9,183 bases of DNA, from NCBI GenBank assembly GCA_944377765.1, contig CALWFX010000086.1, positions 1 through 9,183 on the forward strand, written 5' to 3'. Under the pieces are notes generated by a model, which was not told the origin of the DNA, did not search any database, and worked only from the letters and a program-made list of their open reading frames with translations. The position numbers and the translations under genes are program-made. This document shows, one piece after another, positions 1-5,935 of the stretch. Origin of the DNA: an uncultured Clostridia bacterium (GTDB taxonomy: Bacteria > Bacillota > Clostridia > Christensenellales > UBA1242). Position 1 is the stretch's first letter, and every line of letters starts with the position of its first letter.

Positions 1-15
1 TTGTTGTTTTTTAAG

Positions 16-45
16 TGGTAAAATTTGCCATTTTTTATTTTACCA
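16..45. repeat. 9-bp inverted repeat at the tRNA-half breakpoint
   Basis: The arms TGGTAAAAT (16-24) and ATTTTACCA (37-45) are perfect inverted repeats separated by 12 nt. The right arm overlaps the anticodon loop of the tRNA half (minus-strand TTGGTAA), so the repeat spans exactly the point where tRNA similarity ends. No T-run follows the hairpin on either strand (minus strand continues CTTAAAAAAC), so it does not look like a standard intrinsic terminator. It could be a recombination scar, or chance in AT-rich DNA. Confidence 0.5.
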
Positions 46-77
46 AGGCTGTGCACTACCTGCTGCGCCACATCAGC
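40..77 (-). tRNA. Partial tRNA-Thr(GGT): 5' half only
   Basis: Read on the minus strand, these 38 nt match tRNA positions 1-38. Acceptor 5' strand GCTGATG (77-71) is followed by T8 and G9. The D-stem GCGC/GTGC (68-65 and 56-53, one G-U pair) encloses a loop with A14, G15, G18G19 and A21. Then come A26, anticodon-stem 5' strand CAGCC (51-47), and loop TTGGTAA with U33 and anticodon GGT (44-42), which reads Thr codons ACC/ACU. All invariant 5'-half bases are present. The 3' half is not: the next bases on the minus strand are AT-rich and cannot pair with CAGCC or GCTGATG. No variable loop, T-arm or CCA end is visible in the 39 bases left before the window edge. It could be a relic of a disrupted tRNA gene, a scar of a tRNA-targeted element, or the first exon of an interrupted tRNA whose other half lies outside. 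Identity of the half is fairly secure; its status is unknown. Confidence 0.75.
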
Positions 78-139
78 ATAAGCCCAAAATGGGCAAAATT
101 TATTAAATTTTTTAGTCTTTTTTAGGCTCTAAAATTTCC

Positions 140-1261
140 TTACCAAAGTTTTTCTTTTTTCTTTAATACTATGATAAGAATAATTGATGCCACAATTATG
201 ATAAACACAATACACAAAACAATGATTAGCCATAGATATGAAAAGGTCTTGTCTTTAATTGTGGTAACTTCAACCATATCAAAGGTTTTAACTTGCCCAT
301 CAGTGTCGTATATTGTGCAGTAAATTTCAAAATCGCCTTCAACACCATTGCTATCAAAAACAAATGTTTTCCCATTTCGATTTTCGTAACTTGGCCATAG
401 GGCTTCATAGGAATAATATTGTCCGACCCTATCACTTTCTGTTAAAACATATCTCATATTGTTTTGGTCAACACCTTCAATTGTCCAAACAACATAGCAT
501 GGGTTGACATAGTTATATGTTGATGTATCTAAATATAAGTGATAGACATTTAAAAATTGGTCTGAACTTGAAATGGTGTATTTGATGTTTATGTCGCCTT
601 CCACTTCGTCAACATTATCTGGCACAATGGCAAAATATATTGAGCCCATGCTTTTATCAATATTTTTGTTTTGCGAACTTTCAATAAATGAATACACAAA
701 TTCAAATTTATATATACCAAAGCCATTTCCAAATTTAGTTTGAACTCCTTCTGAAATATTGGTTTGTTCGTCTATATAAAAAGTGAAAGGAACTGTTGGA
801 AAGTTGTTTCCAAAAATTGTGGTTTCATAGATAACTTTATCTTTATTTAAGTTTGTGTCACTGCTGACATTTTGTGTCCAATCTTCTGTTTGAAGATAGG
901 AAACATAGAGTTTTGCACCAGTGAATTGTGTTGGAGATGAAAGGTAAGGGGCGCTCATGTTAATTTTAAGGTAATTTAATTCTGACCAATTGTAATATAT
1001 ATAGTTTATACTTTTATCCAAAACTTTAATAGGATCTTTTGTTTCGCCATTCATGATTGCATTCGAGTGATTAAAACCTTGAAAACGAACTGTGAAGTTG
1101 TCATCTTGAAGGATCATCGTGTCATCACTTATTCTAATTTCATTTCCAATTGAAGTTTCGGCATTGGCATAAAAAATTGGAATGAAAGAAAAAATGCATA
1201 CAAAACTTAATGCAACAAGCAAAAATATTGATAAAAATACATTTATTTTGCTTTTATTCAC
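140..1261 (-). CDS. Exported, C-terminally membrane-anchored protein of unknown function
   Basis: I do not recognise the family. The 373-aa product has a signal peptide (about residues 1-34: Lys-containing N-region, long hydrophobic core, likely signal peptidase I site after YANA). A large Tyr/Asn/Asp-rich ectodomain spans about 36-341. One transmembrane helix (about 342-366) is followed by a short basic tail, KKKEKLW, giving a type I topology with the bulk outside. Residues about 220-335 look like a beta-rich Ig/PKD-type domain: C255 and W259 early, then EIYCTIYDTDG with C315. C255-C315 could form a disulfide; this is inference. The start is GTG at 1261-1259. An in-frame stop (TAA) lies only four codons upstream, an ATG one base away is out of frame and meets TGA at once, and no in-frame ATG precedes the ectodomain, so only GTG keeps the signal peptide. 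No Shine-Dalgarno is visible. It is monocistronic in this window and divergent from the glmU-like operon. Confidence 0.85.
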   Translation of the reverse strand: MNKSKINVFLSIFLLVALSFVCIFSFIPIFYANAETSIGNEIRISDDTMILQDDNFTVRFQGFNHSNAIMNGETKDPIKVLDKSINYIYYNWSELNYLKINMSAPYLSSPTQFTGAKLYVSYLQTEDWTQNVSSDTNLNKDKVIYETTIFGNNFPTVPFTFYIDEQTNISEGVQTKFGNGFGIYKFEFVYSFIESSQNKNIDKSMGSIYFAIVPDNVDEVEGDINIKYTISSSDQFLNVYHLYLDTSTYNYVNPCYVVWTIEGVDQNNMRYVLTESDRVGQYYSYEALWPSYENRNGKTFVFDSNGVEGDFEIYCTIYDTDGQVKTFDMVEVTTIKDKTFSYLWLIIVLCIVFIIIVASIILIIVLKKKEKLW

Positions 1262-1267
1262 ATATTT

Positions 1268-1276
1268 ATTTTATCA
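1268..1276 (-). promoter_or_regulatory. Extended -10 promoter of the minus-strand exported protein
   Basis: The minus strand reads TGATAAAAT (1276 to 1268), an extended -10 element: TG, one base, then TAAAAT (5 of 6 matches to TATAAT). Six bases separate it from the GTG start codon, so transcription would begin at or next to the start codon. The -35 region at about 1296-1291 is weak (TTTTAT), which is tolerated with an extended -10. It is assigned from consensus and position only. Confidence 0.5.
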
Positions 1277-1298
1277 CAAATATGGAAAATATAAAAAT

Positions 1299-1313
1299 AA
1301 ATTTGGCAAATTT
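1299..1313. promoter_or_regulatory. Palindrome between divergent promoters (possible operator)
   Basis: Arms AAATTTG and CAAATTT form a perfect 7+1+7 palindrome. It lies 13 bp upstream of the -35 box of the glmU-like gene and about 23 bp upstream of the -10 of the divergent gene, where one regulator could act on both. The region is very AT-rich, so such a palindrome can arise by chance. No regulator gene is present in the window. Confidence 0.25.
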
Positions 1314-1326
1314 TTAGAAAAGATAT

Positions 1327-1355
1327 TTGACTTTAAATAATATTATTTTTATAAT
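1327..1355 (+). promoter_or_regulatory. Sigma-A-type promoter of the glmU-like/pth/mfd operon
   Basis: TTGACT (1327-1332) and TATAAT (1350-1355) are separated by the optimal 17 bp. The -10 is perfect and the -35 matches 5 of 6. The ATG at 1362 is the seventh base after the -10 box, the normal place for transcription to begin, and no Shine-Dalgarno lies between. The mRNA is therefore predicted to start at or within a base of the start codon (leaderless). Confidence 0.8.
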
Positions 1356-1361
1356 ATTAAT

Positions 1362-2210
1362 ATGGAAACAGATTTTATGGTGGAAACTGATGTAACTGTC
1401 AGTGATATGGAAACAAATATTGACAAGGTTGTGGAGAAAGTGAACAACACTGAACCTGAAGTTCTTGCCAGTTCTTTTTTATGGGTAAAGGAAGAAACTT
1501 TGGTGCTTATTGTTAAAGCAAAAAATGAAAAGTTTGAAAATCTCTATAACTTTGATATTTGTGGAAAAAAGATGATTGATTGGGTGAAATTGTCAACTTC
1601 TGCTTGTACACAAAAAGTTTTGGAAAATGAAAATGCCATCTTTGAAAATTTAGTGCGATATGCTGGAGAATATAAGTATATTGCTGTGTTTTACAGTGAC
1701 ACGCCACTCCTTCAAAAATCAACTTTTTTGGATATTATGAAATATTTTTCTGCAAAAAGAATGAATTTTTTACCACTTCAAAGGGGTTTTGTTATCAATT
1801 CATCCTATGTTGAAAATTATGATAAACTTTTATCTGCTCCATTTGTTGATTTTGGAACTGATGATTTTTATTTGTGCCAAGATGCAAAGTCAATTTCATA
1901 CGCTTTTCAAGTTTTAAACAAACGCATTTTAAATTTCCATAAAAATCAGGGGGTTGTCCTATTTGGAGAAAACACAATTTTCATTGAAGCAGATGTTCAA
2001 ATTGAAGAGGGTGTTATTATTTATCCAAATAACATTTTGAAAGGGGAAAGTTATATTGGCAAAAATGTTATTTTGGAAAGTGGAAATTATATAGCAGACA
2101 CGATTGTGTGTGACAATGCAATTGTAATGCAAAGTTATCTTGAAAAAAGTAAAGTGCCAGAAGGAAAGACGATTGGTCCCTTTGAAAAACTTATTAATGA
2201 AACACTTTAA
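1362..2210 (+). CDS. Truncated, degenerate GlmU-like protein, probably catalytically inactive
   Basis: GlmU normally makes UDP-GlcNAc for the cell wall using an N-terminal uridylyltransferase and a C-terminal acetyltransferase (about 450-460 aa in total). This 282-aa protein keeps the GlmU layout in part: ICGKKMIDWV (67-76, cf. GKPM...), YSDTPLL (111-117, cf. GDxPLL), then RILNFHKNQGV (188-198), the start of the left-handed beta-helix (about 205-265), and a final IGPF (271-274). The nucleotide-binding loop (LAAGxGTRM...PK) is replaced by VKAKNEKFENLYNF, without glycines. The protein ends where the acetyltransferase active-site repeats should begin. Nothing of that domain remains downstream because pth starts 9 bp later, so this is not a fresh frameshift. 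The locus upstream of pth-mfd matches ancestral glmU, though prs and ctc are missing. The start at 1362 is set by the promoter geometry; M6 and M16 are alternatives, also without a good Shine-Dalgarno. A true GlmU would be needed elsewhere. Family assignment is good; function is unknown. Confidence 0.8.
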   Translation: METDFMVETDVTVSDMETNIDKVVEKVNNTEPEVLASSFLWVKEETLVLIVKAKNEKFENLYNFDICGKKMIDWVKLSTSACTQKVLENENAIFENLVRYAGEYKYIAVFYSDTPLLQKSTFLDIMKYFSAKRMNFLPLQRGFVINSSYVENYDKLLSAPFVDFGTDDFYLCQDAKSISYAFQVLNKRILNFHKNQGVVLFGENTIFIEADVQIEEGVIIYPNNILKGESYIGKNVILESGNYIADTIVCDNAIVMQSYLEKSKVPEGKTIGPFEKLINETL

Positions 2211-2214
2211 GGAG
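2209..2214 (+). promoter_or_regulatory. Shine-Dalgarno of pth overlapping the upstream stop
   Basis: AAGGAG lies 5 nt before the pth ATG and shares bases with the TAA stop of the GlmU-like gene, which suggests translational coupling. It also shows that this organism uses strong Shine-Dalgarno sites inside operons, in contrast to the first gene of this operon. Confidence 0.8.
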
Positions 2215-2219
2215 TTAAA

Positions 2220-2723
2220 ATGAAAATTGTTGTTGGATTAGGTAATTGTGAAGATAAATATGAGCATACTTATCACAATATTGGCTTTGATGTTGTGGAT
2301 GCTCTTGCGGAAAAATTGGGAATAACTTTTAACAAACACATGTGCAAAGGCATGGTTGCGGAAGGAAGGATAGGGAGAGAAAAACTACTTCTTGTCAAGC
2401 CTTTGACTTTCATGAATTTATCTGGAGAATGTGTTGGGCTTCTTAAACAAAAGTTTAAAGATGCAAGAATTTTGGTTGTTGTTGATGACATTGATTTGCC
2501 ACGTGGGAGCATTAGGTATAAAGAACATGGAAGCGGTGGCACTCACAATGGACTTAGAAGTATTGTTTCATACATTGGAGAAGATTTTGAAAGAATTAAA
2601 GTTGGAATTGGCAGAGATATTTTTATGGATTTAGCAGATTTTGTTCTTTCAAAATATGATAAAGAAACTTTTGAACCAATCATTAAAAAGGCGGTTGATG
2701 AAATTTTAGAAAGGCTTAAATGA
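2220..2723 (+). CDS. pth: Peptidyl-tRNA hydrolase
   Basis: Cytoplasmic esterase that cleaves peptidyl-tRNA released during abortive translation, freeing tRNA and peptide (Pth/SpoVC family). The N-terminal signature VGLGNCEDKYEHTYHNIGF holds N9 and the catalytic H19 (N10 and H20 in E. coli numbering). KPLTFMNLSG (60-69) supplies N66, VVDDIDLP (87-94) supplies the Asp that positions the histidine (D89), and GSGGTHNGLRSI (104-115) supplies N110. VGIGR (128-132) also fits. The usual Pro after N9 is Cys, the usual Arg before HN is Tyr, and GGHNG reads GTHNG; catalytic residues are kept. At 167 aa it is somewhat shorter than the usual 180-195, losing C-terminal residues. It is second in the operon, 9 bp after the GlmU-like gene, and its TGA overlaps the mfd ATG. 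Its placement beside mfd is typical of Bacillota. Confidence 0.95.
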   Translation: MKIVVGLGNCEDKYEHTYHNIGFDVVDALAEKLGITFNKHMCKGMVAEGRIGREKLLLVKPLTFMNLSGECVGLLKQKFKDARILVVVDDIDLPRGSIRYKEHGSGGTHNGLRSIVSYIGEDFERIKVGIGRDIFMDLADFVLSKYDKETFEPIIKKAVDEILERLK

Positions 2724-5700
2724 CAGATTTTTTAGAGATATTTAAGAAAAAAGATATACTCCGATACAAAAATATTGGAGGACTTACCATAGGCGAGAAG
2801 GCGATATTGACGGCTAGTGTTGGGCGTGGAGTTTATCTTTGTGGAGATTTTGTTACAGCAAGCAAGTTGAAGTTTGCTTTAAACAATTTAAATTTAAAAT
2901 GCGAAATAATATCTTGTGGGCGTGAAATTGAAGATGTGCATGATGTGAATTTATATCAATATGCCAATTCTGTTGCAAGATTTTTAAATGATGAAATTGA
3001 TTTTCTTATTTTTTTGCCGTCATCAATGACTTCAAAATTCAGTTTAGAGTTTTTAAAACAGCAGTTTGTTATTGAAAAAGAGAGTAGTTACAATCTTGAT
3101 AATTTGTTCGCCATTTTAACCAAATTTGGCTACGAACGAGTGGAATATGTTAACATTGAAGGTCAATTTGCTGTTCGTGGAGATATTTTAGATATTTTTG
3201 TTTATGGAGAGTCAAGTCCTTTCAGGGTAGAGTTTTTTGATGAAGATGTGGAAAGAATTATTCAGTTTGAAATTTCGTCCATGAAAACATTAAAAGAATT
3301 TAATAGCATAAAAATTCTTCCACTTATTCTTATGACAGGCAATGACAATGTGAGCAAATTGTCAAAAAATTTTATTATTGATGAGCCTATTAAAATTGAA
3401 AATGAATGTGCAATTTTGGAAAACAGCAGAAAAAATTTATCTTGGGAAAATGAAAACCTTTTCATTTCTTTTTCTGAACTTTATAAAGAGAAAAATGTTG
3501 TTTTTTCAAACACAGAAATTGCCAGTTATGAAAATTCAACCATAGGGCAAAAAAGTTATTTAACTGATTTTTTGTCACTGAAAAAAGACATAGAGATGTA
3601 TTTATATCAAAAAAATTCTGTCTTTCTTTTTGCTGGGCAATACGTTGACATGATGAAAGAATTTTTGCAGACAAATAAAATTCAATATAAAATTTTTGAC
3701 GAAAATTTTGAAGAAGGAAATTTGTATATTGTGCCTTTTTATTTTCCTTTTTCTTTCAGTTTTTTACAAGAAAAGATAATTGCAATTGGCACAGATGATT
3801 TATATAAACCAAAAAGAGTGGACTTTAAACGCGGAAAGGAACGTTTTTCTTATCTTCCAAAGATTGGAGATTATGTTGTTCATTCTTTCTATGGTATCGG
3901 TATTTGTAAAGATATTGTCAGATTAAAACTCTCTCATTTTGAAAAAGACTATTTTGTGCTTGAATATAAAAATGGCGCACTCTTGTATCTTCCAACAGAA
4001 CAAGCAAACTATATTTCTGCATATATTGGGGCGGAAAATCCTAAAATTAACTCTCTTGGCACGACAGAGTGGACAAGATTAAAACAAAAAGTTAAAGATA
4101 ATTTAAAAGAGATTGCAATTGAACTTGCAAAAATTTATAAAGACAGACAAATTCAAAAAGGTTTTAAGTTTGAAAGAGATGATGAACTTGAAAAACAATT
4201 TAATGATTATTTTCCATATGAATTGACAAGCGACCAAGTGCAAGCAATAAGCGATGTTGACAAGGATATGGAAAGTGACAAAATTATGGATAGGCTTATT
4301 TGTGGGGATGTTGGCTTTGGTAAAACTGAAGTGGCGTTCAGAGCTTGCTTTAAAGCGGTTTATAACTCCAAGCAAGTGGCATTTCTTTGTCCTACCACAA
4401 TTTTAAGTGAACAACATTATCGTTCAGCAGTTGAAAGATTTGCTCCATTTGGAATTAGAATTGAAAAATTTAACAGATTTAAATCGGAAGCGGAAACAAA
4501 ACAAATTCTTGAAAAACTTAAAAAAGGCGAAATTGATATACTTATTGGCACACATAAGTTGCTTGGTAAAAATGTGCAATTTAAAGATATTGGACTTTTG
4601 GTGCTTGATGAAGAGCAGAGATTTGGCGTGAAAGACAAAGAAAAAATTAAGGAGTTAAAGAAAAATATTGATGTTTTAACTCTTTCAGCAACACCAATTC
4701 CAAGAACTCTTCATATGTCGCTTACAAATATTCGAGATATCAGTGTGATTGCAACTCCGCCAAAAGATAGACTTCCGATTCAAACATATGTAACAGATTA
4801 TAGTGACCAACTTTTGGTGGATGTTTCAAAAAGAGAACTATCCCGTGGTGGAAAAGTTTTGATTTTGTTTAATAAGGTTGCAGAAATTTATAACTTTGCT
4901 TCTCATGTAAGAAATTTACTTCCAAATGCACTTGTTGGAGTTGCTCATGGCCAGATGATGGAAAAGGAATTATCAAAAGTCATCAGCGACCTTTATGACG
5001 ATAAATTTAATGTTTTCATCAGCACCACGCTCATTGAAAATGGCATTGACCTTCCACAACTTAACACCCTTTTTGTTATTGACAGCGACCATTTGGGACT
5101 TAGTCAACTTTATCAAATTCGCGGGAGAATTGGAAGGGGAGATAGGCTTGCCTATGCGTATTTAACCTATGATAAAGGCAAGGTGTTAACTGAAGATGCT
5201 TATAAAAGATTGGAAGCGATAACTGAATTTAGAGAACTTGGAAGTGGCTTTAAAATTGCAATGCGCGACCTTGAAATTCGTGGAGCAGGCAATATTTTGG
5301 GGAAAGAACAGCATGGTCATATGGAAAAAATTGGCTATGACCTTTATGTTAAACTTTTGGATGAAGTCACTCGTGGGCTTAAAGATGGCAAAGAAACAAG
5401 TGCTAAGGAAATTAAGGTGGAACTTCCGCTTGATGCGTATATAAGCGAAGATTACATTTCTTCACAAGAAGAAAGAATAATTTTTTATGATAAGATAAGT
5501 CAAATCTCTTCATATAGAGAAAGAGATATGATTTTGGCTGAACTTAAAGAAACAAATGGAGATGTTCCGAAAGAAACAGAAAATCTTTGCAATATTGCGT
5601 TGCTTAAAAACTTGGCAACAAATTTTAATGTTAAACTTATAAAAATAACTGCAAAAGAATGTCTTGTTTATTTTTATAAATCAAAGGATATTATTGATAA

Positions 5701-5851
5701 AAGATTGTCGAAAATGGGAGAGTTTTATAACATCAGTTTAAAATTTGAAGAATTACCTATTCTAAAACTGAACAGCAATGAAAATGTGGAAAGAAAAATG
5801 AAAATCTTGCAAGAAATGTTTGAAAAGGCGTTAGGCGAGAAAAAAGATTGA
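2720..5851 (+). CDS. mfd: Transcription-repair coupling factor Mfd
   Basis: ATP-driven DNA translocase that pushes stalled RNA polymerase off DNA lesions and recruits UvrA for nucleotide excision repair. Order of parts: UvrB-like N-terminal module (about 1-200) with VRGDILDIF (152-160) and FRVEFFDEDVERI (168-180); CarD-like RNA polymerase-interaction domain (about 380-430) starting GDYVVHSFYGIGICKDIV; RecG-type helicase core with Walker A GDVGFGKTE (529-537), Walker B box DEEQ (630-633), motif III LSATPIPRTL (655-664) and motif VI QIRGRIGR (799-806); translocation (TRG) motif around 838-875 (GSGFKIAMRDLEIRGAGNIL, then GKEQHGH); and a C-terminal D7 domain (about 900-1043). All catalytic motifs are intact. 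Its 1043 aa are fewer than the usual 1150-1180, mostly from compaction of the N-terminal half. ATG overlaps the pth stop (ATGA), with AGAAAGG 5 nt upstream as Shine-Dalgarno. fin, which lies between pth and mfd in Bacillus, is absent. I see no terminator hairpin after it. Confidence 0.97.
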   Translation: MTDFLEIFKKKDILRYKNIGGLTIGEKAILTASVGRGVYLCGDFVTASKLKFALNNLNLKCEIISCGREIEDVHDVNLYQYANSVARFLNDEIDFLIFLPSSMTSKFSLEFLKQQFVIEKESSYNLDNLFAILTKFGYERVEYVNIEGQFAVRGDILDIFVYGESSPFRVEFFDEDVERIIQFEISSMKTLKEFNSIKILPLILMTGNDNVSKLSKNFIIDEPIKIENECAILENSRKNLSWENENLFISFSELYKEKNVVFSNTEIASYENSTIGQKSYLTDFLSLKKDIEMYLYQKNSVFLFAGQYVDMMKEFLQTNKIQYKIFDENFEEGNLYIVPFYFPFSFSFLQEKIIAIGTDDLYKPKRVDFKRGKERFSYLPKIGDYVVHSFYGIGICKDIVRLKLSHFEKDYFVLEYKNGALLYLPTEQANYISAYIGAENPKINSLGTTEWTRLKQKVKDNLKEIAIELAKIYKDRQIQKGFKFERDDELEKQFNDYFPYELTSDQVQAISDVDKDMESDKIMDRLICGDVGFGKTEVAFRACFKAVYNSKQVAFLCPTTILSEQHYRSAVERFAPFGIRIEKFNRFKSEAETKQILEKLKKGEIDILIGTHKLLGKNVQFKDIGLLVLDEEQRFGVKDKEKIKELKKNIDVLTLSATPIPRTLHMSLTNIRDISVIATPPKDRLPIQTYVTDYSDQLLVDVSKRELSRGGKVLILFNKVAEIYNFASHVRNLLPNALVGVAHGQMMEKELSKVISDLYDDKFNVFISTTLIENGIDLPQLNTLFVIDSDHLGLSQLYQIRGRIGRGDRLAYAYLTYDKGKVLTEDAYKRLEAITEFRELGSGFKIAMRDLEIRGAGNILGKEQHGHMEKIGYDLYVKLLDEVTRGLKDGKETSAKEIKVELPLDAYISEDYISSQEERIIFYDKISQISSYRERDMILAELKETNGDVPKETENLCNIALLKNLATNFNVKLIKITAKECLVYFYKSKDIIDKRLSKMGEFYNISLKFEELPILKLNSNENVERKMKILQEMFEKALGEKKD

Positions 5852-5869
5852 GAATTTACTGCTTTTTAC

Positions 5870-5898
5870 TTGAAATTTATTTGTATTTAATATATAAT
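5870..5898 (+). promoter_or_regulatory. Sigma-A-type promoter of the foldase-like lipoprotein
   Basis: TTGAAA (5870-5875) and TATAAT (5893-5898) are separated by 17 bp: -35 matches 5 of 6, -10 is perfect. Transcription would begin near 5905, leaving a leader of about 30 nt before the ATG at 5936. With no terminator between mfd and this promoter, some read-through from mfd is likely. Confidence 0.75.
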
Positions 5899-5926
5899 AT
5901 TTTAGTTAAAATCTATTTATTTACTT

Positions 5927-5932
5927 GGAGAG
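5927..5932 (+). promoter_or_regulatory. Shine-Dalgarno of the foldase-like lipoprotein
   Basis: GGAGAG lies just upstream of the ATG at 5936; the GGAG core (5927-5930) is 5 nt from the start codon, slightly short spacing. It fixes the start and gives the complete signal peptide MKKK....LAGC. Confidence 0.7.
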
Positions 5933-5935
5933 TCT

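Noticed and set aside
1..45. Group I intron beginning after the anticodon (U36)
   Set aside because: Some bacterial tRNA introns sit in the anticodon loop, but the only visible pairing with the 5' exon (ACCA with TGGT) lacks the U-G pair expected at the splice site, and no core elements (P3-P7) can be seen in so short a stretch. It cannot be fully excluded without the left flank.
1..77. A complete tRNA-Thr gene
   Set aside because: Nothing after tRNA position 38 can pair with the anticodon-stem strand CAGCC or the acceptor strand GCTGATG, and no T-arm (GTTCRA) is present in the remaining 39 bases.
82..94. GCCC-AAAAT-GGGC hairpin as terminator of the minus-strand gene
   Set aside because: The stem is only 4 bp and no T-run follows it on the minus strand (it continues TTATGCTG), so evidence for termination is too weak.
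226..507. Two short overlapping open frames (minus 226-435, plus 313-507) inside the exported-protein gene
   Set aside because: Both overlap the 373-codon gene in other frames, lack start signals and show no recognisable protein features.
1362..2723. GlmU split by a frameshift with its C-terminal domain downstream
   Set aside because: The stop at 2208-2210 is followed at once by pth with a strong Shine-Dalgarno, and no other frame contains hexapeptide repeats or acetyltransferase residues, so the domain is absent.
2720..5851. Broken or inactive Mfd because of its short length
   Set aside because: Walker A, DEEQ, motif III, motif VI, the CarD-like domain and the TRG motif are all intact in one frame; the reduction is compaction.
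5852..5935. Riboswitch or T-box in the leader of the lipoprotein gene
   Set aside because: The predicted leader is only about 30 nt with no stem, which is too short for any known riboswitch class.
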